DNA of 64,000 bases from Agromyces ramosus (lineage in GTDB: Bacteria; Actinomycetota; Actinomycetes; Actinomycetales; Microbacteriaceae): assembly GCF_004216665.1 (NCBI RefSeq), contig NZ_SGWY01000003.1, positions 372,001-436,000 on the forward strand, read 5' to 3'. Shown in pieces: positions 1 through 8,454 of this stretch (position 1 is its first letter; each line of letters starts with the position of its first letter). The notes under the pieces were generated by a model. The model did not search any database, was not told the DNA's origin, and saw only the letters and a program-made list of their open reading frames with translations. The position numbers were made by a program, and so were the translations under genes.

Positions 1-15
1 ACAGCCCGGAACCGG

Positions 16-36
16 ATGTTCCACTCGACGGGACAT
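16..36. promoter_or_regulatory. candidate IclR-type operator upstream of dctP
   Basis: An imperfect 21-bp inverted repeat has arms ATGTTCCA and CGGGACAT around CTCGA; 6 of 8 positions pair. Read on the minus strand it contains TCCC-N5-GTGGAACAT, and it matches the dyad upstream of the second IclR pair (8331-8347) at 13 of 18 positions. It lies about 180 bp upstream of the transporter gene. That an IclR regulator binds here is inference from the shared sequence. Confidence 0.45.
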
Positions 37-214
37 GGCTTTGCGAACCGATCGAAGTCCGTCAGAGTCGGCACTGCCACCGGGCCGTAACCTGACAGCG
101 TGGTCGACGAGGATCTCGCCCCGTGCGAGCGGTGTCGACCGGATGTCGCGCTCCGGCCATCGAATGTCACGTCAGAGCTCGCACGAGGACGTGCGCAAAC
201 AAGAGGAGAGTCCC

Positions 215-1273
215 ATGGGCACAGCCCGCTCGACGCGCCGAGGCCGAATCGCCGCGTCGGTGCTCGCAGCAACCACCCTCGTCGTCACCGGCTGTGCCGG
301 AGGCGGCGGCGCTCCCGAAGAGACCGGCGACGCGGGCGCGTCTGAGAACAAGCCCGTCACACTCAGTGTGGCGACGAGCCAGAACGAGCAGACGCCGAAC
401 TACTTCTGCGGCGTCGAGCTGCTGAAGGAGCGCCTGGAGGAGGCCGACATCGGCTTCACCGTCGACCTGTATCCGGCCAGTCAGCTCGGACCGGACGCCG
501 ACCGCTTCCCGCAGGTCCAGGCAGGTGACATCGACATCGACCTGCAGGGTGCATCCGCGCTCAGTGCCACGTACGAGCCGATCGGCGTCGTGGATGCCGC
601 GTACGCGTTCAACGACGTGGACCACGCGTTCGAGTGGATCGATGAGAGCTCGGAGGACCTGTTCTCGGGCTTCCACGAGGCCACGGGTGTCAACATCGTC
701 GACGGCTGGTACTTCGGCAACCGTACCTTCACGACCAAGGACGTCGAGGTGCACGGCCCCGAGGACCTGGCGGGCGTGCCCATCCGGTTCCCGAACTCCC
801 CGATCTTCCTCGCGAACGCGGAGGCGCTCGGTGTGACCAACCCCGTCTCGGTTGCGGTGGAGGAGGTCTACACCGCCCTGCAGCAGGGGATCGCCGTGGG
901 CCAGGAGAACCCCATCGTCGCGACGCGCTCGTCGAGCTACGACGAGGTCCTGAACACCGCGATCCTCAACGACCACAACGTCGGCATCCACTGGATCCTC
1001 GTCAGCGACAAGACGTACGAGAAGATGAGCGAGGAGCAGACGGCACTGCTCGAGGAGACGATCCACGAGATCCGCCCCGAGAACCGCGAGTGCGTCGATG
1101 AGGCGACCGAGGAGATCCTCGACGAGTACCGCGCGAACGACGCGTTCACGGTGATCGAGCAGGAGGACATCGACATGGATGCCTTCATCGGCCAGGCGGA
1201 GGAGTACTTCGAGGGATACTTCACCGGCGAGAACCTCGAGGCCTACCAGGCCATCCGCGAGACCGCCGGCTGA
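215..1273 (+). CDS. dctP: TRAP transporter solute-binding lipoprotein (DctP family)
   Basis: This extracytoplasmic receptor of a tripartite ATP-independent transporter binds an organic acid and hands it to membrane subunits. The 352-residue protein starts with a basic region, a hydrophobic stretch and a lipobox ending VVTGC (Cys27), so it should be a membrane-anchored lipoprotein. The rest follows the DctP fold, including the motif around LAGVPIRFPNSP. The ATG at 215 was chosen because AAGAGGAGAG lies 5 nt upstream; the open frame reaches back to 35 without signal-peptide sense. No DctQ/DctM membrane genes follow; they may lie upstream of the window or elsewhere. The neighbouring shikimate genes suggest shikimate, quinate or a similar acid as ligand, which is inference. 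Confidence 0.88.
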   Translation: MGTARSTRRGRIAASVLAATTLVVTGCAGGGGAPEETGDAGASENKPVTLSVATSQNEQTPNYFCGVELLKERLEEADIGFTVDLYPASQLGPDADRFPQVQAGDIDIDLQGASALSATYEPIGVVDAAYAFNDVDHAFEWIDESSEDLFSGFHEATGVNIVDGWYFGNRTFTTKDVEVHGPEDLAGVPIRFPNSPIFLANAEALGVTNPVSVAVEEVYTALQQGIAVGQENPIVATRSSSYDEVLNTAILNDHNVGIHWILVSDKTYEKMSEEQTALLEETIHEIRPENRECVDEATEEILDEYRANDAFTVIEQEDIDMDAFIGQAEEYFEGYFTGENLEAYQAIRETAG

Positions 1274-1288
1274 CTCCGGCGACCGGCG

Positions 1289-1322
1289 AACGGGGTGGGT
1301 GCGAATGGGCACCCACCCCGTT
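1289..1322. terminator. rho-independent-type terminator after dctP
   Basis: A perfect 14-bp stem (AACGGGGTGGGTGC pairing with GCACCCACCCCGTT) encloses a 6-nt loop between the convergent ends of dctP and the first IclR gene. There is no T tract, as is common in actinobacteria, so it probably serves both directions. Confidence 0.8.
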
Positions 1323-1340
1323 TCCGTGGTGGTCACCGGA

Positions 1341-2105
1341 TCAGTGCTGGCCTGCGGCGGCGATCCGACGACTCAGCGTGATGGCCGCGGCATGAACGGC
1401 CGGCGCGATGCGATCCGGAACCACGTTCGAGACCGAGCCGGTCGCGGAGATCGCGGCGATGGGCGCCCCGCCTTGGCCGAGGATCGCGCTCGCCGCGCAG
1501 GCGCGGCCGTTCACGCTCTCCTCCTTCTCGGTCGCCACCCCGAGCCTGCGGATGTCCACCAACTCGCGCAGGAACGCCGACGGTTCGGAGACGGAGTGCC
1601 GCGTGTGCACGTCCGGTCGACCCTGGATGATGCGCCCGACGACATCTTCTGGAGCGAACGCCAGGATGGCCTTTCCGAGCGCCGTCGCGTGCGCGGGGAG
1701 GCGGCCGCCGATCCTCGCCAGCGGGGTGCAGGTGGGCTCTCCGTGCACGATCGCGACGAAGACCACGTCGGCGCCGTCGAGAACAGCGAGGTTCACCGTT
1801 TGACCGGTCGCGTCGCGCAGCTCGGTCATCACGGGGAGCGCGAAGTGGCGAAGCCTTCGCGGCTGCTCGACGCTCTGGGCCAGCTCGAAGAGGCGGACAC
1901 CGAGAAAGAGCCTGTCGCCGTCGCGGTCGAGGAAACGCTGCGCGACGAGGTCGGCGGCGATCCTCGAGACCGTGGACTTCGGAAGGTTGGCGCGCCGGGC
2001 CAGCTCCGAGACTCCCAGCCCTTCGTCGTGCTCGCCGAACGCGTCGAAGACGGCCGTCACACGGTCGAGCACGCTGACCGACTCGGTCCAGTCGGCGGTC
2101 CGCAT
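1341..2105 (-). CDS. IclR-family transcriptional regulator (downstream member of pair 1)
   Basis: A 254-residue IclR protein: an N-terminal winged helix-turn-helix around residues 10-70 (GLGVSELARRANLPKSTVSR) and a C-terminal effector-binding domain with the typical GGRLPAHATALGKAILAF stretch. It follows the second IclR gene after only 3 nt, so the two are co-transcribed. It resembles the 6755-7525 gene much more than its own operon neighbour, sharing the run SVLDR/GVLDR, LGxSELAxRAxLPKSTVSR and EQPRxLRxxALPVMxxLR. IclR regulators of aromatic catabolism usually respond to a pathway intermediate; the effector here is unknown. Confidence 0.88.
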   Translation of the reverse strand: MRTADWTESVSVLDRVTAVFDAFGEHDEGLGVSELARRANLPKSTVSRIAADLVAQRFLDRDGDRLFLGVRLFELAQSVEQPRRLRHFALPVMTELRDATGQTVNLAVLDGADVVFVAIVHGEPTCTPLARIGGRLPAHATALGKAILAFAPEDVVGRIIQGRPDVHTRHSVSEPSAFLRELVDIRRLGVATEKEESVNGRACAASAILGQGGAPIAAISATGSVSNVVPDRIAPAVHAAAITLSRRIAAAGQH

Positions 2106-2108
2106 GTC

Positions 2109-2867
2109 TCACGCAGCCGAGAGTCGACGACTGACGGACGTGCCTGCGGCACGCACCAAGGGCGCGACGCGATCCGGGTCCATCGCTCCGCTGGGACCGG
2201 CGATGGAGATCGCGCCCAGCACGATGCGGTCACCCGAGAGCACGGGACTCGCGACCGCGAGGATGCCGGGGTACGAGACCTCCAGGTCCGTCGCCACGAC
2301 CGCAGCGCGCACGTGAGTGAGCTCGTCGCGGAACCGGTCGGCGGCGGTGTCGATGAGCGGCGCACTCACGCGGTCCACGACGCCCTGGTCGGCGCAGAAG
2401 GCGAGGTAGGCCTTGCCGCTGGCGGTCGTCAGTGCGGGCGAGTGCATGCCGGCGCGGGTGGGGAGCATCGGAAGGCGGCCGGCGACGGCGGCGATCGACA
2501 CCATGTCCGTCCCCTGCTGGACCCAGAGCCCGACGCGTTCTCCCGTGATATCCCGGAGTTGCCGGATGACGGGCGCCGCGGCGGTGAGGAGCCGGCGAGG
2601 GAGGCTCGCGCGGGCACCGAGCTCCCAGAGACGGAGCCCGAGCGTCACGCCGTCGTCCGTGCGCTCCAGGTAACGCTGGCCGGTCAGCTCCGCGACGAGG
2701 CGCGAGACGGTGGATTTCGGCAGGTCGGTGCGCATCGAGAGATCGGTGATCGAGATCGAGCCGCCGGATTCCTTCACCGCGTCGAGGATCGCGATCATGC
2801 GACCGAGCACGGAGACCGGTGCGCCCGAGGGAGCGGGGATCGTGTTCCATTCGGCGAGACTCGTCAT
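2109..2867 (-). CDS. IclR-family transcriptional regulator (upstream member of pair 1)
   Basis: A 252-residue IclR regulator with HTH residues TDLPKSTVSRLVAELTGQRY and an effector domain. The ATG at 2867 is preceded by GGAAGGGG at SD spacing; the open frame extends to 3065 but the extra residues look like non-coding translation. It is transcribed divergently from the dehydratase operon and directly upstream of the other IclR gene. Its closest relative in the window is the 7529-8269 gene (shared PVSVL, IPKSTVSR/LPKSTVSR, LELGARAS-PRRL). It is well placed to control the divergent 3002 operon and itself. Confidence 0.88.
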   Translation of the reverse strand: MTSLAEWNTIPAPSGAPVSVLGRMIAILDAVKESGGSISITDLSMRTDLPKSTVSRLVAELTGQRYLERTDDGVTLGLRLWELGARASLPRRLLTAAAPVIRQLRDITGERVGLWVQQGTDMVSIAAVAGRLPMLPTRAGMHSPALTTASGKAYLAFCADQGVVDRVSAPLIDTAADRFRDELTHVRAAVVATDLEVSYPGILAVASPVLSGDRIVLGAISIAGPSGAMDPDRVAPLVRAAGTSVSRRLSAA

Positions 2868-2878
2868 CGAGTATCCCC

Positions 2879-2893
2879 TTCCAGCGGCTTGAA
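2879..2893. promoter_or_regulatory. possible IclR half-site dyad TTCCA-N5-TTGAA
   Basis: The dyad TTCCA-GCGGC-TTGAA lies just upstream of the start of the 2109-2867 IclR gene and overlaps its ribosome binding site. It differs at one position from the TTCCA-N5-TGGAA pattern found upstream of pobA. Autoregulation would be the natural role. Short motif, so modest confidence. Confidence 0.3.
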
Positions 2894-2922
2894 TCGTCGT
2901 CGATCGCCCTTCGACTTCGAAC

Positions 2923-2936
2923 GTACTAGTTAGTAC
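2923..2936. promoter_or_regulatory. palindrome in divergent promoter region
   Basis: The 14-bp palindrome GTACTA-GT-TAGTAC is AT-rich against a GC-rich background. It sits midway between the divergent IclR pair and the dehydratase operon, so it probably overlaps promoter elements of one or both. It is unlike the TTCCA-type dyads, and might serve the operon-encoded TetR regulator (6074-6748), which is inference. Confidence 0.4.
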
Positions 2937-3001
2937 AGATCCATGCAATGCTGTTCCGAGAAACCCGCGGGTACCATCGCCGGTGGCCGCAGAAAGGCGC
3001 C

Positions 3002-4849
3002 ATGCGCACATCGATCGCCACGGTCTGCCTGAGCGGCACACTCGATCAGAAGCTCGTCGCGGCACACGAGGCGGGATTCGATGGAGTCGAGGTATTCGAG
3101 CCGGATCTGGTGGCCTCCCCCCGGTCGCCTGAGGCGATCCGCGCGCGAGCCGAGCAGCTCGGGCTGTCGCTCGACCTGTACCAGCCCTTTCGCGATTTCG
3201 AGGGCGTCGGCCCCGAACTCCTCGAGCAGAACCTTCGTCGAGCGGCGGCGAAGTTCGCCCTCATGAATCGCCTGGGCATCGCGACCATGCTGCTGTGCAG
3301 CAATGTCGCGACGGCCCGCAGCGGGGATGAGCAGCTCGCCGCGGTCCAATTGCGGCAACTGGGGGACGTCGCCGACCGCTTCGGTGTTCGCATCGCCTAC
3401 GAGGCGCTCGCCTGGGGCCGATTCGTCGACAGCTATGAAGCGGCCGCCCGAATCGTGCGCCTCGCCGACCATCCACGCGTGGGCCTGTGCCTGGACAGCT
3501 TCCACATCCTGTCGAAGGGGCATGATCCCGAGGCGATCGAGACCATACCCGCCGACTCGATCTTCTTCGTCCAGATGGCCGACGCCCCACTCCTCTCGAT
3601 GGACGTGCTCTCGTGGAGCCGGCACCACCGCCTCTTCCCAGGCGAGGGCGGCTTCGACCTCGGGACCTTCATGGCGCACCTCGTCCGCACGGGCTACGAC
3701 GGTCCCGTCTCGCTCGAGGTCTTCAACGACACGTTCCGCCAGGTCGATCCGCTCGCTACGGCGGTCGAGGCCCGACGCTCACTGCGCTGGCTCGAGCATG
3801 TGACGGCCCTGTCCTTGGGCTCCGCTGCCGGCGGCGGCGCCGCTCGGATGTCGACCGCCTCGCTTCCGGCCGTCGCGCCGCCTGCCGACGTGAACTACGT
3901 GGAGTTGCGAACCGGCGAGCTGCAGGAGCTCAGGCGCCTCCTCATGCAGTTGGGCTTCCGCTCCCATGGAGAGCACCGGACCAAGCGCGTCGAGCTGTGG
4001 TCGCATGGGGCCGCTCGGGTCGTGATCGGAGCGCCGGACTCCGAGCACGTGCAGCCGACGGTGGCCGGCATCGGCCTCTCGGTGAGGGATCCGGCCACCG
4101 CATTGCGACGGGCGAAGGACCTCTTCGCGTCCGAGGTTCCCCGGGACGAGCGACCAGGCGAAGAACCGCTCCTCGGTGTTCGAGCTCCCGACGGGTCGGA
4201 GGTGTTCTTCGGCGCCGAGGGGGCAACGGAGCCGAGATGGGTGAGTGAGTTCGGCATTCCCGGACACGATGACCCGCACCTGATCGAACGTGTCGATCAC
4301 GTCAACCTCGCCCAGCCCTGGCAGCGCTTCGATGCCGCGGTGCTCTTCTTCCACTCGGTGCTCGATCTCGGCGCCGAGGCATCGATCGACGTGGCCGCAC
4401 CGGTGGGCCTCGTACGCAGCCAGGTCCTTCGCAGTGCCGACGGAATCCTGCGAATCGCCCTGAACCTGGTGCCCTCAGGAGCCAGCGACGATGCGATCCT
4501 CCCGCAGCACATCGCCTTCGCGTCCTCCGATGTCATCGCGCTCGCCCGAGGGGCGCGCGAGCGCGGCTTCGAACCGCTCGACATCCCCGGCAACTACTAC
4601 GACGATGTCGAGGCGCGCTACCAGCTCGAACCCGGCCTCATGGAGGAGCTCAGGGAACTGAACGTCATGTACGACCGGGACGAGGACGGGGAGTTCCTGC
4701 ACTTCTATACCCATCCCATCGGGACCGTGTTCCTCGAGGTCGTCGAGCGACGTGGAGGATACGCCGGATATGGCGCGCTCAACGCGCCCGTCCGGCTCGC
4801 TGCCCAGTACGAGCATCGCCGCGTCGCAAGTCAGGGAGCTCCCGCGTGA
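3002..4849 (+). CDS. qsuB: two-domain 3-dehydroshikimate dehydratase (QsuB-like)
   Basis: Converts 3-dehydroshikimate to protocatechuate. The 615-residue protein has an N-terminal sugar-phosphate isomerase-like TIM barrel (about 1-275) and a C-terminal hydroxyphenylpyruvate dioxygenase-like domain (about 295-600). In the barrel the metal-ligand pattern of this family is present: Glu134 (YEALAWG), Asp165 (LDSFH), Gln191 (VQMAD), Glu239 (SLEVFND). The C-terminal domain keeps the dioxygenase metal motifs DHVN, QHIAF and FLEVVERR. Start ATG 3002 follows AGAAAGG; the upstream frame to 2948 is intergenic. First gene of a four-gene operon with GTGA/ATGA overlaps. A plain HPPD is excluded by the N-terminal barrel. 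Confidence 0.88.
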   Translation: MRTSIATVCLSGTLDQKLVAAHEAGFDGVEVFEPDLVASPRSPEAIRARAEQLGLSLDLYQPFRDFEGVGPELLEQNLRRAAAKFALMNRLGIATMLLCSNVATARSGDEQLAAVQLRQLGDVADRFGVRIAYEALAWGRFVDSYEAAARIVRLADHPRVGLCLDSFHILSKGHDPEAIETIPADSIFFVQMADAPLLSMDVLSWSRHHRLFPGEGGFDLGTFMAHLVRTGYDGPVSLEVFNDTFRQVDPLATAVEARRSLRWLEHVTALSLGSAAGGGAARMSTASLPAVAPPADVNYVELRTGELQELRRLLMQLGFRSHGEHRTKRVELWSHGAARVVIGAPDSEHVQPTVAGIGLSVRDPATALRRAKDLFASEVPRDERPGEEPLLGVRAPDGSEVFFGAEGATEPRWVSEFGIPGHDDPHLIERVDHVNLAQPWQRFDAAVLFFHSVLDLGAEASIDVAAPVGLVRSQVLRSADGILRIALNLVPSGASDDAILPQHIAFASSDVIALARGARERGFEPLDIPGNYYDDVEARYQLEPGLMEELRELNVMYDRDEDGEFLHFYTHPIGTVFLEVVERRGGYAGYGALNAPVRLAAQYEHRRVASQGAPA

Positions 4850-5148
4850 TCCGACACGTCGCCGTCTTTCGATTCGTCCCCGAGTTCACGACCGAGCATC
4901 GGGAGCACTGGATGGCGCTCGTGCGGGCCCTGCCGGACCGGATCCCCCAACTGCGCAGCATGACCGTCGGTGCGGACGTGCTGCGTGGCCCGGCGTCGTA
5001 CGAGCTCGCGATCGTCGCCGACTTCGATGATCTCGACGGCTTGGAGGCCTACACGCGGCATCCGGCACACGCCGAGGTGCTGAGGATCTCCGCACCGGTG
5101 AAGGCATCGCTTGCGACGGTCGACTTCGAGATCCCGGATGCGTCGTGA
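4846..5148 (+). CDS. Dabb-domain (stress-responsive alpha/beta barrel) protein
   Basis: A 100-residue protein with the dimeric alpha/beta-barrel fold of the Dabb family: an early IRHVAVFRF strand and a closing VDFEI strand. Such proteins occur as small enzymes or accessory proteins in catabolic operons; no specific reaction can be assigned. The GTG start overlaps the stop of the dehydratase gene (GTGA), and its own stop overlaps the next GTG, so it is translationally coupled on both sides and very likely works in the same pathway. Confidence 0.8.
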   Translation: MIRHVAVFRFVPEFTTEHREHWMALVRALPDRIPQLRSMTVGADVLRGPASYELAIVADFDDLDGLEAYTRHPAHAEVLRISAPVKASLATVDFEIPDAS

Positions 5149-6077
5149 CCGATCAGATGCGAGCCCCCGGATCTCCTCCCGGGCCGCGGCCCGGACCGTT
5201 CCTCGTCGGCCTGATCGGCGAAGGCATCGGAGCATCGTTGACCCCGGCGATGCATGAAGCGGAGGCCACGCAGATGGGACTCGACTACGAGTACCGCATC
5301 TTCGACCTCATCGAGCTCGGCCGGCCAGCCGGCGACGTCGGAGCGATACTCGCCGAGGCGAGGGCCGACGGCTTCACGGCGATGAACATCACCCACCCCT
5401 GCAAGCAGCTCGTCCTCGAACTCGTCGATGAGCTGGACGCGGATGCCGCACACCTCGGAGCGGTGAACCTCGTGGTGTTCGACGACGACCGCCTGGTCGG
5501 GTACAACACGGATTGGATGGGGTATCGCGACGGTCTCACGACGGGCCTGCCGGGAGCGTCGTTCGAGCGCGTCGTGCAGATCGGCTGCGGCGGCGCGGGC
5601 GCTGCGACCGCATACGCGCTCCTGACGAAGGGCGCGGAGCGGCTCGAGCTGTCGGACGTCGACGACACTCGCGCGGAGGATCTCGCCGCCCGGATGCGCG
5701 CCCATTTCCCGACGCAGACCATCGTGACGCTCGAGCCGGGCGACCTTCCCCAGGCCATCGCCCGCGCAAGCGGCGTCGTCCATGCGACACCGTTGGGGAT
5801 GCTCCACCATCCGGGGACGGCGTTCGACCTCGACCTGCTGCGGGAGGGAGCCTGGGTGTCGGATGTCGTGTACCGACCGCTCGAGACGGATCTCGTGCGG
5901 CAGGCGGCCGAGCGAGGGCATGCCGTGCTCGACGGCGGTCGGATGGCCGTGGGCCAGGCATGCGCTAGTCTCCGAATCATCACGGGCATGCTGCCCGATC
6001 GTGACCGGATGCAACGGCACTTCCGTGCGCTCATCAGCGCTGAGGAGCAGTTCGGCGCTGGAGGGGGCCAACAATGA
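5145..6077 (+). CDS. shikimate/quinate dehydrogenase family protein (AroE-like, catabolic type)
   Basis: Predicted to oxidise shikimate (or quinate) to 3-dehydroshikimate (or 3-dehydroquinate), feeding the dehydratase encoded just upstream. The 310 residues show the substrate-binding SLTPAMHE motif, the catalytic lysine in NITHPCKQ (Lys87), the NTD motif (121-123), a nucleotide-binding GCGGAGAAT loop (147-155) and the C-terminal GGRMAVGQA. The GTG start overlaps the preceding stop. The operon context argues for a catabolic QsuD-like role rather than biosynthetic AroE. A dehydroquinate dehydratase is not in this cluster, so growth on quinate would need one from elsewhere. Confidence 0.85.
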   Translation: MTDQMRAPGSPPGPRPGPFLVGLIGEGIGASLTPAMHEAEATQMGLDYEYRIFDLIELGRPAGDVGAILAEARADGFTAMNITHPCKQLVLELVDELDADAAHLGAVNLVVFDDDRLVGYNTDWMGYRDGLTTGLPGASFERVVQIGCGGAGAATAYALLTKGAERLELSDVDDTRAEDLAARMRAHFPTQTIVTLEPGDLPQAIARASGVVHATPLGMLHHPGTAFDLDLLREGAWVSDVVYRPLETDLVRQAAERGHAVLDGGRMAVGQACASLRIITGMLPDRDRMQRHFRALISAEEQFGAGGGQQ

Positions 6078-6748
6078 GCGAGCGGTTGAGCGAGGTCAGC
6101 GACAGCGGGATGACCGAGCGTGCCATCCGGACCCAGGGCGACATCCTCGAGGTCGCCACCGCCGAGTTCGCAGCGAACGGCTACGCGGGTGCGCGGGTCG
6201 ACGAGATCGCCGCCCGCACGCGCACGACGAAGCGCATGATCTACTACTACTTCGGCTCGAAGGAGGGGCTCTACCTCGCGGTCCTGGAACGCGTGTACGC
6301 GCAGATCCGACGGGTCGAGCGCGGCATCCACATCGACGAGATGTCACCGGACGAGGCGCTGCGCACGCTCGCGGAGGCGACGTACGACCACCACACGACG
6401 CACGAGGAATTCATCCAGCTCGTCAGCATCGAGAACATCCATCGGGCCGAGCATCTGCGTCAGTCGCAGACGATCCTGCGCGAGAACGTCACGGCCATCA
6501 CCCTGCTCGAGCAGGTCATCGAGCGAGGTGTGCGTGAGGGCATCTTCCGCGACGATGTCGATGCGCTGGACGTGCACATGGTGATCAGCGCCTACGCGTG
6601 CTTCCATGTGGCCAACCGGCACACGTTCGCTGCCATCTTCGATCGGGACATGCTCGACCCCGCGCTCCAGGAATCGCACCGACGACTCATCGGCGACATG
6701 ATCGTCGCCACGATGACGGATCGTCGCAGCGCCGGAGGCGAGCGCTGA
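6074..6748 (+). CDS. TetR-family transcriptional regulator
   Basis: A 224-residue TetR protein with an N-terminal HTH (about residues 20-65; ARVDEIAARTRTTKRMIYYYFGSKEGLY) and a helical ligand domain. Its ATG overlaps the stop of the dehydrogenase gene (ATGA), making it the last gene of the operon and so probably a local feedback regulator. The residues around IYYYFGSKE are typical of TetR regulators of aromatic or fatty acid catabolism. The ligand is unknown; the palindrome at 2923-2936 is a possible site. Confidence 0.86.
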   Translation: MSERLSEVSDSGMTERAIRTQGDILEVATAEFAANGYAGARVDEIAARTRTTKRMIYYYFGSKEGLYLAVLERVYAQIRRVERGIHIDEMSPDEALRTLAEATYDHHTTHEEFIQLVSIENIHRAEHLRQSQTILRENVTAITLLEQVIERGVREGIFRDDVDALDVHMVISAYACFHVANRHTFAAIFDRDMLDPALQESHRRLIGDMIVATMTDRRSAGGER

Positions 6749-6754
6749 GGGGCG

Positions 6755-7525
6755 TCAGACCGCCCTCGACCCGCCCGGGGCCAGGCGACGCGTGAGCATC
6801 AGCGCAGCAGCCCGGATGGCCGGAGCGAACCGGTCGGCATCGAATCCGTCCGCGCATCCCGAGACCGACACCGCCCCGACGAGCCTGCCCGAGGGCGCGA
6901 ACACCGCGCTCGCCGCGCAGGACACGCCGGCCCCGAATTCCCCGACCTCGGTCGCGAGTCCGCCCCCTCGGATGTCGTCGAGCTGACGGCACAGCACCGC
7001 CGGATCGCGGATCGTGTGGGCCGTCCATGCCTCGAGTCCTGCGGCGACGACCTCCTCGACGTCGGCAGCGGGTGCGTGCGCGAGCACGGCCTTCCCCAGC
7101 GCGGTGGCGTGGATGGGGAGCCGCCCGCCGATGCGGACGGTCGGCGGTGCTGCGAAGCGACCGCGCATGACGGCGATGCAGACCATCTCGCGCCGGTCGC
7201 GGATGGCCAGGTGCACGTTCTCCCCCGTCGTGGTGCGAAGGTCGGCCATCACCGGCAGGGCGGCGGCCCTGAGCTCCCGCGGCTGCTCGGCGAGCTGCCC
7301 GAGCTCGAAGAGCCGCAGGCCCAGATGGATCCGCTTCCCATCGCGCTCGAGGTATCTCTGCCGCACGAGCGTCGCGACCAGCCGGGAGACCGTGGACTTG
7401 GGAAGGCCGGCGCGCAGCGCGAGCTCGGAGATGCCCAATCCCCGGTCGTCCTGGTCGAAGGCCTCGAGGATGGAGGTCATGCGGTCGAGGACGCCGAGCG
7501 CGTCGCCTGCGGCAGCGTCGCGCAT
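6755..7525 (-). CDS. IclR-family transcriptional regulator (downstream member of pair 2)
   Basis: A 256-residue IclR protein with HTH residues GLGISELALRAGLPKSTVSR and an effector domain containing GGRLPIHATALGKAVLAH. It lies 3 nt downstream of the 7529-8269 gene, exactly the spacing seen in pair 1, and resembles the downstream member of that pair (1341-2105). It converges with the TetR gene, with only 6 nt between the stops. Two IclR proteins expressed together may form heteromers, which is inference. Confidence 0.87.
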   Translation of the reverse strand: MRDAAAGDALGVLDRMTSILEAFDQDDRGLGISELALRAGLPKSTVSRLVATLVRQRYLERDGKRIHLGLRLFELGQLAEQPRELRAAALPVMADLRTTTGENVHLAIRDRREMVCIAVMRGRFAAPPTVRIGGRLPIHATALGKAVLAHAPAADVEEVVAAGLEAWTAHTIRDPAVLCRQLDDIRGGGLATEVGEFGAGVSCAASAVFAPSGRLVGAVSVSGCADGFDADRFAPAIRAAALMLTRRLAPGGSRAV

Positions 7526-7528
7526 GGA

Positions 7529-8269
7529 TCACGCCACCTGCAGTGCCAGCCGGTGCGTGAGGGCGAGCGCCGCGTGCCGCACCAGCGGCATCATCCGGTT
7601 CGCGTCCATGTTCGTCACCGGGCCCGCGACGGAGATCGCGGCGACCGGCAGCCGTTCCGGTGACAGGACCGGGCTTGCCACCCCGACCACTCCGGGGAAC
7701 GTCTCGCAGCGGTCGACGGCGACGGATTCCGTGCGAACCGTGGCGAGCTCCCGTTCGAGCATGTGACGCCGCTGGGGGTCGAGGCCGGCCATCACGCTGG
7801 CGAGGATGGACTCGTCGCTCGTGAATGCGAGGACCGCCTTGCCGAGCGCGGTCGTCGCCGAAGGCACTCGGACTCCCGCCCGGGACGGGACCGGTCGCAA
7901 CCGGCCCCGCACCGAGATCACCGAGAGCATGTCACGCCCCTCCTGAACCGCGACGTTCAGGTGCTCGCCGGTCGCGTTGAACAGCTCGGCCAGCACCGGC
8001 AGTGCCGCGATGCTGAGGCGCCGCGGGGTGCTGGCGCGCGCTCCGAGCTCGAAGAGCCTCAGGCCGATCACGACTCCGTCTTCGGCGCGCGTCAGGTATC
8101 GCTGCCGGATGAGGTCGCCGACGAGCCGTGACACGGTGGATTTCGGGATGCCGGTGGCCAGCGCGAGCTGGGTGATCGTGGTCGTGCCGTGCGACTCGCG
8201 GACCGTGTCGAGGATGGCGAGGATCCTGTCGAGCACGGACACCGGCTCGTCTCTGAGAGCGGATCGCAT
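7529..8269 (-). CDS. IclR-family transcriptional regulator (upstream member of pair 2)
   Basis: A 246-residue IclR protein (HTH ATGIPKSTVSRLVGDLIRQR) most similar in the window to the 2109-2867 gene. Start ATG 8269 is preferred over upstream in-frame starts near 8329: a possible -10 element GATACT ends 6 nt before it, the spacing of the many leaderless genes here, and the dyad at 8331-8347 would otherwise lie at the start codon. It is the first gene of the second IclR pair. Confidence 0.85.
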   Translation of the reverse strand: MRSALRDEPVSVLDRILAILDTVRESHGTTTITQLALATGIPKSTVSRLVGDLIRQRYLTRAEDGVVIGLRLFELGARASTPRRLSIAALPVLAELFNATGEHLNVAVQEGRDMLSVISVRGRLRPVPSRAGVRVPSATTALGKAVLAFTSDESILASVMAGLDPQRRHMLERELATVRTESVAVDRCETFPGVVGVASPVLSPERLPVAAISVAGPVTNMDANRMMPLVRHAALALTHRLALQVA

Positions 8270-8330
8270 GAGTGCAGTATCCGTCGAGTTCACGGGGGCG
8301 GCAAGCGCGCCTCGCATCGACGCTGCCATG

Positions 8331-8347
8331 GTCCCACTCACTGGAAC
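8331..8347. promoter_or_regulatory. IclR-type dyad upstream of regulator pair 2
   Basis: GTCCCA-CTCAC-TGGAAC is a near-perfect inverted repeat (5 of 6 pairs) followed by AT. It lies about 60 bp upstream of the start of the first IclR gene, a usual position for IclR-family binding. It shares TCCC...A.TGGAACAT with the dyad upstream of dctP. Confidence 0.5.
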
Positions 8348-8454
8348 ATCGGCGTCCGTGGGCGCCATCGCGTGGCGCGCAGCGGGGGCCCGAACTCGTC
8401 CACGCGGACGGGTTCGGACCCCTTCTCGTCGGGCCAGCGTGCCGTGATGCGGCG

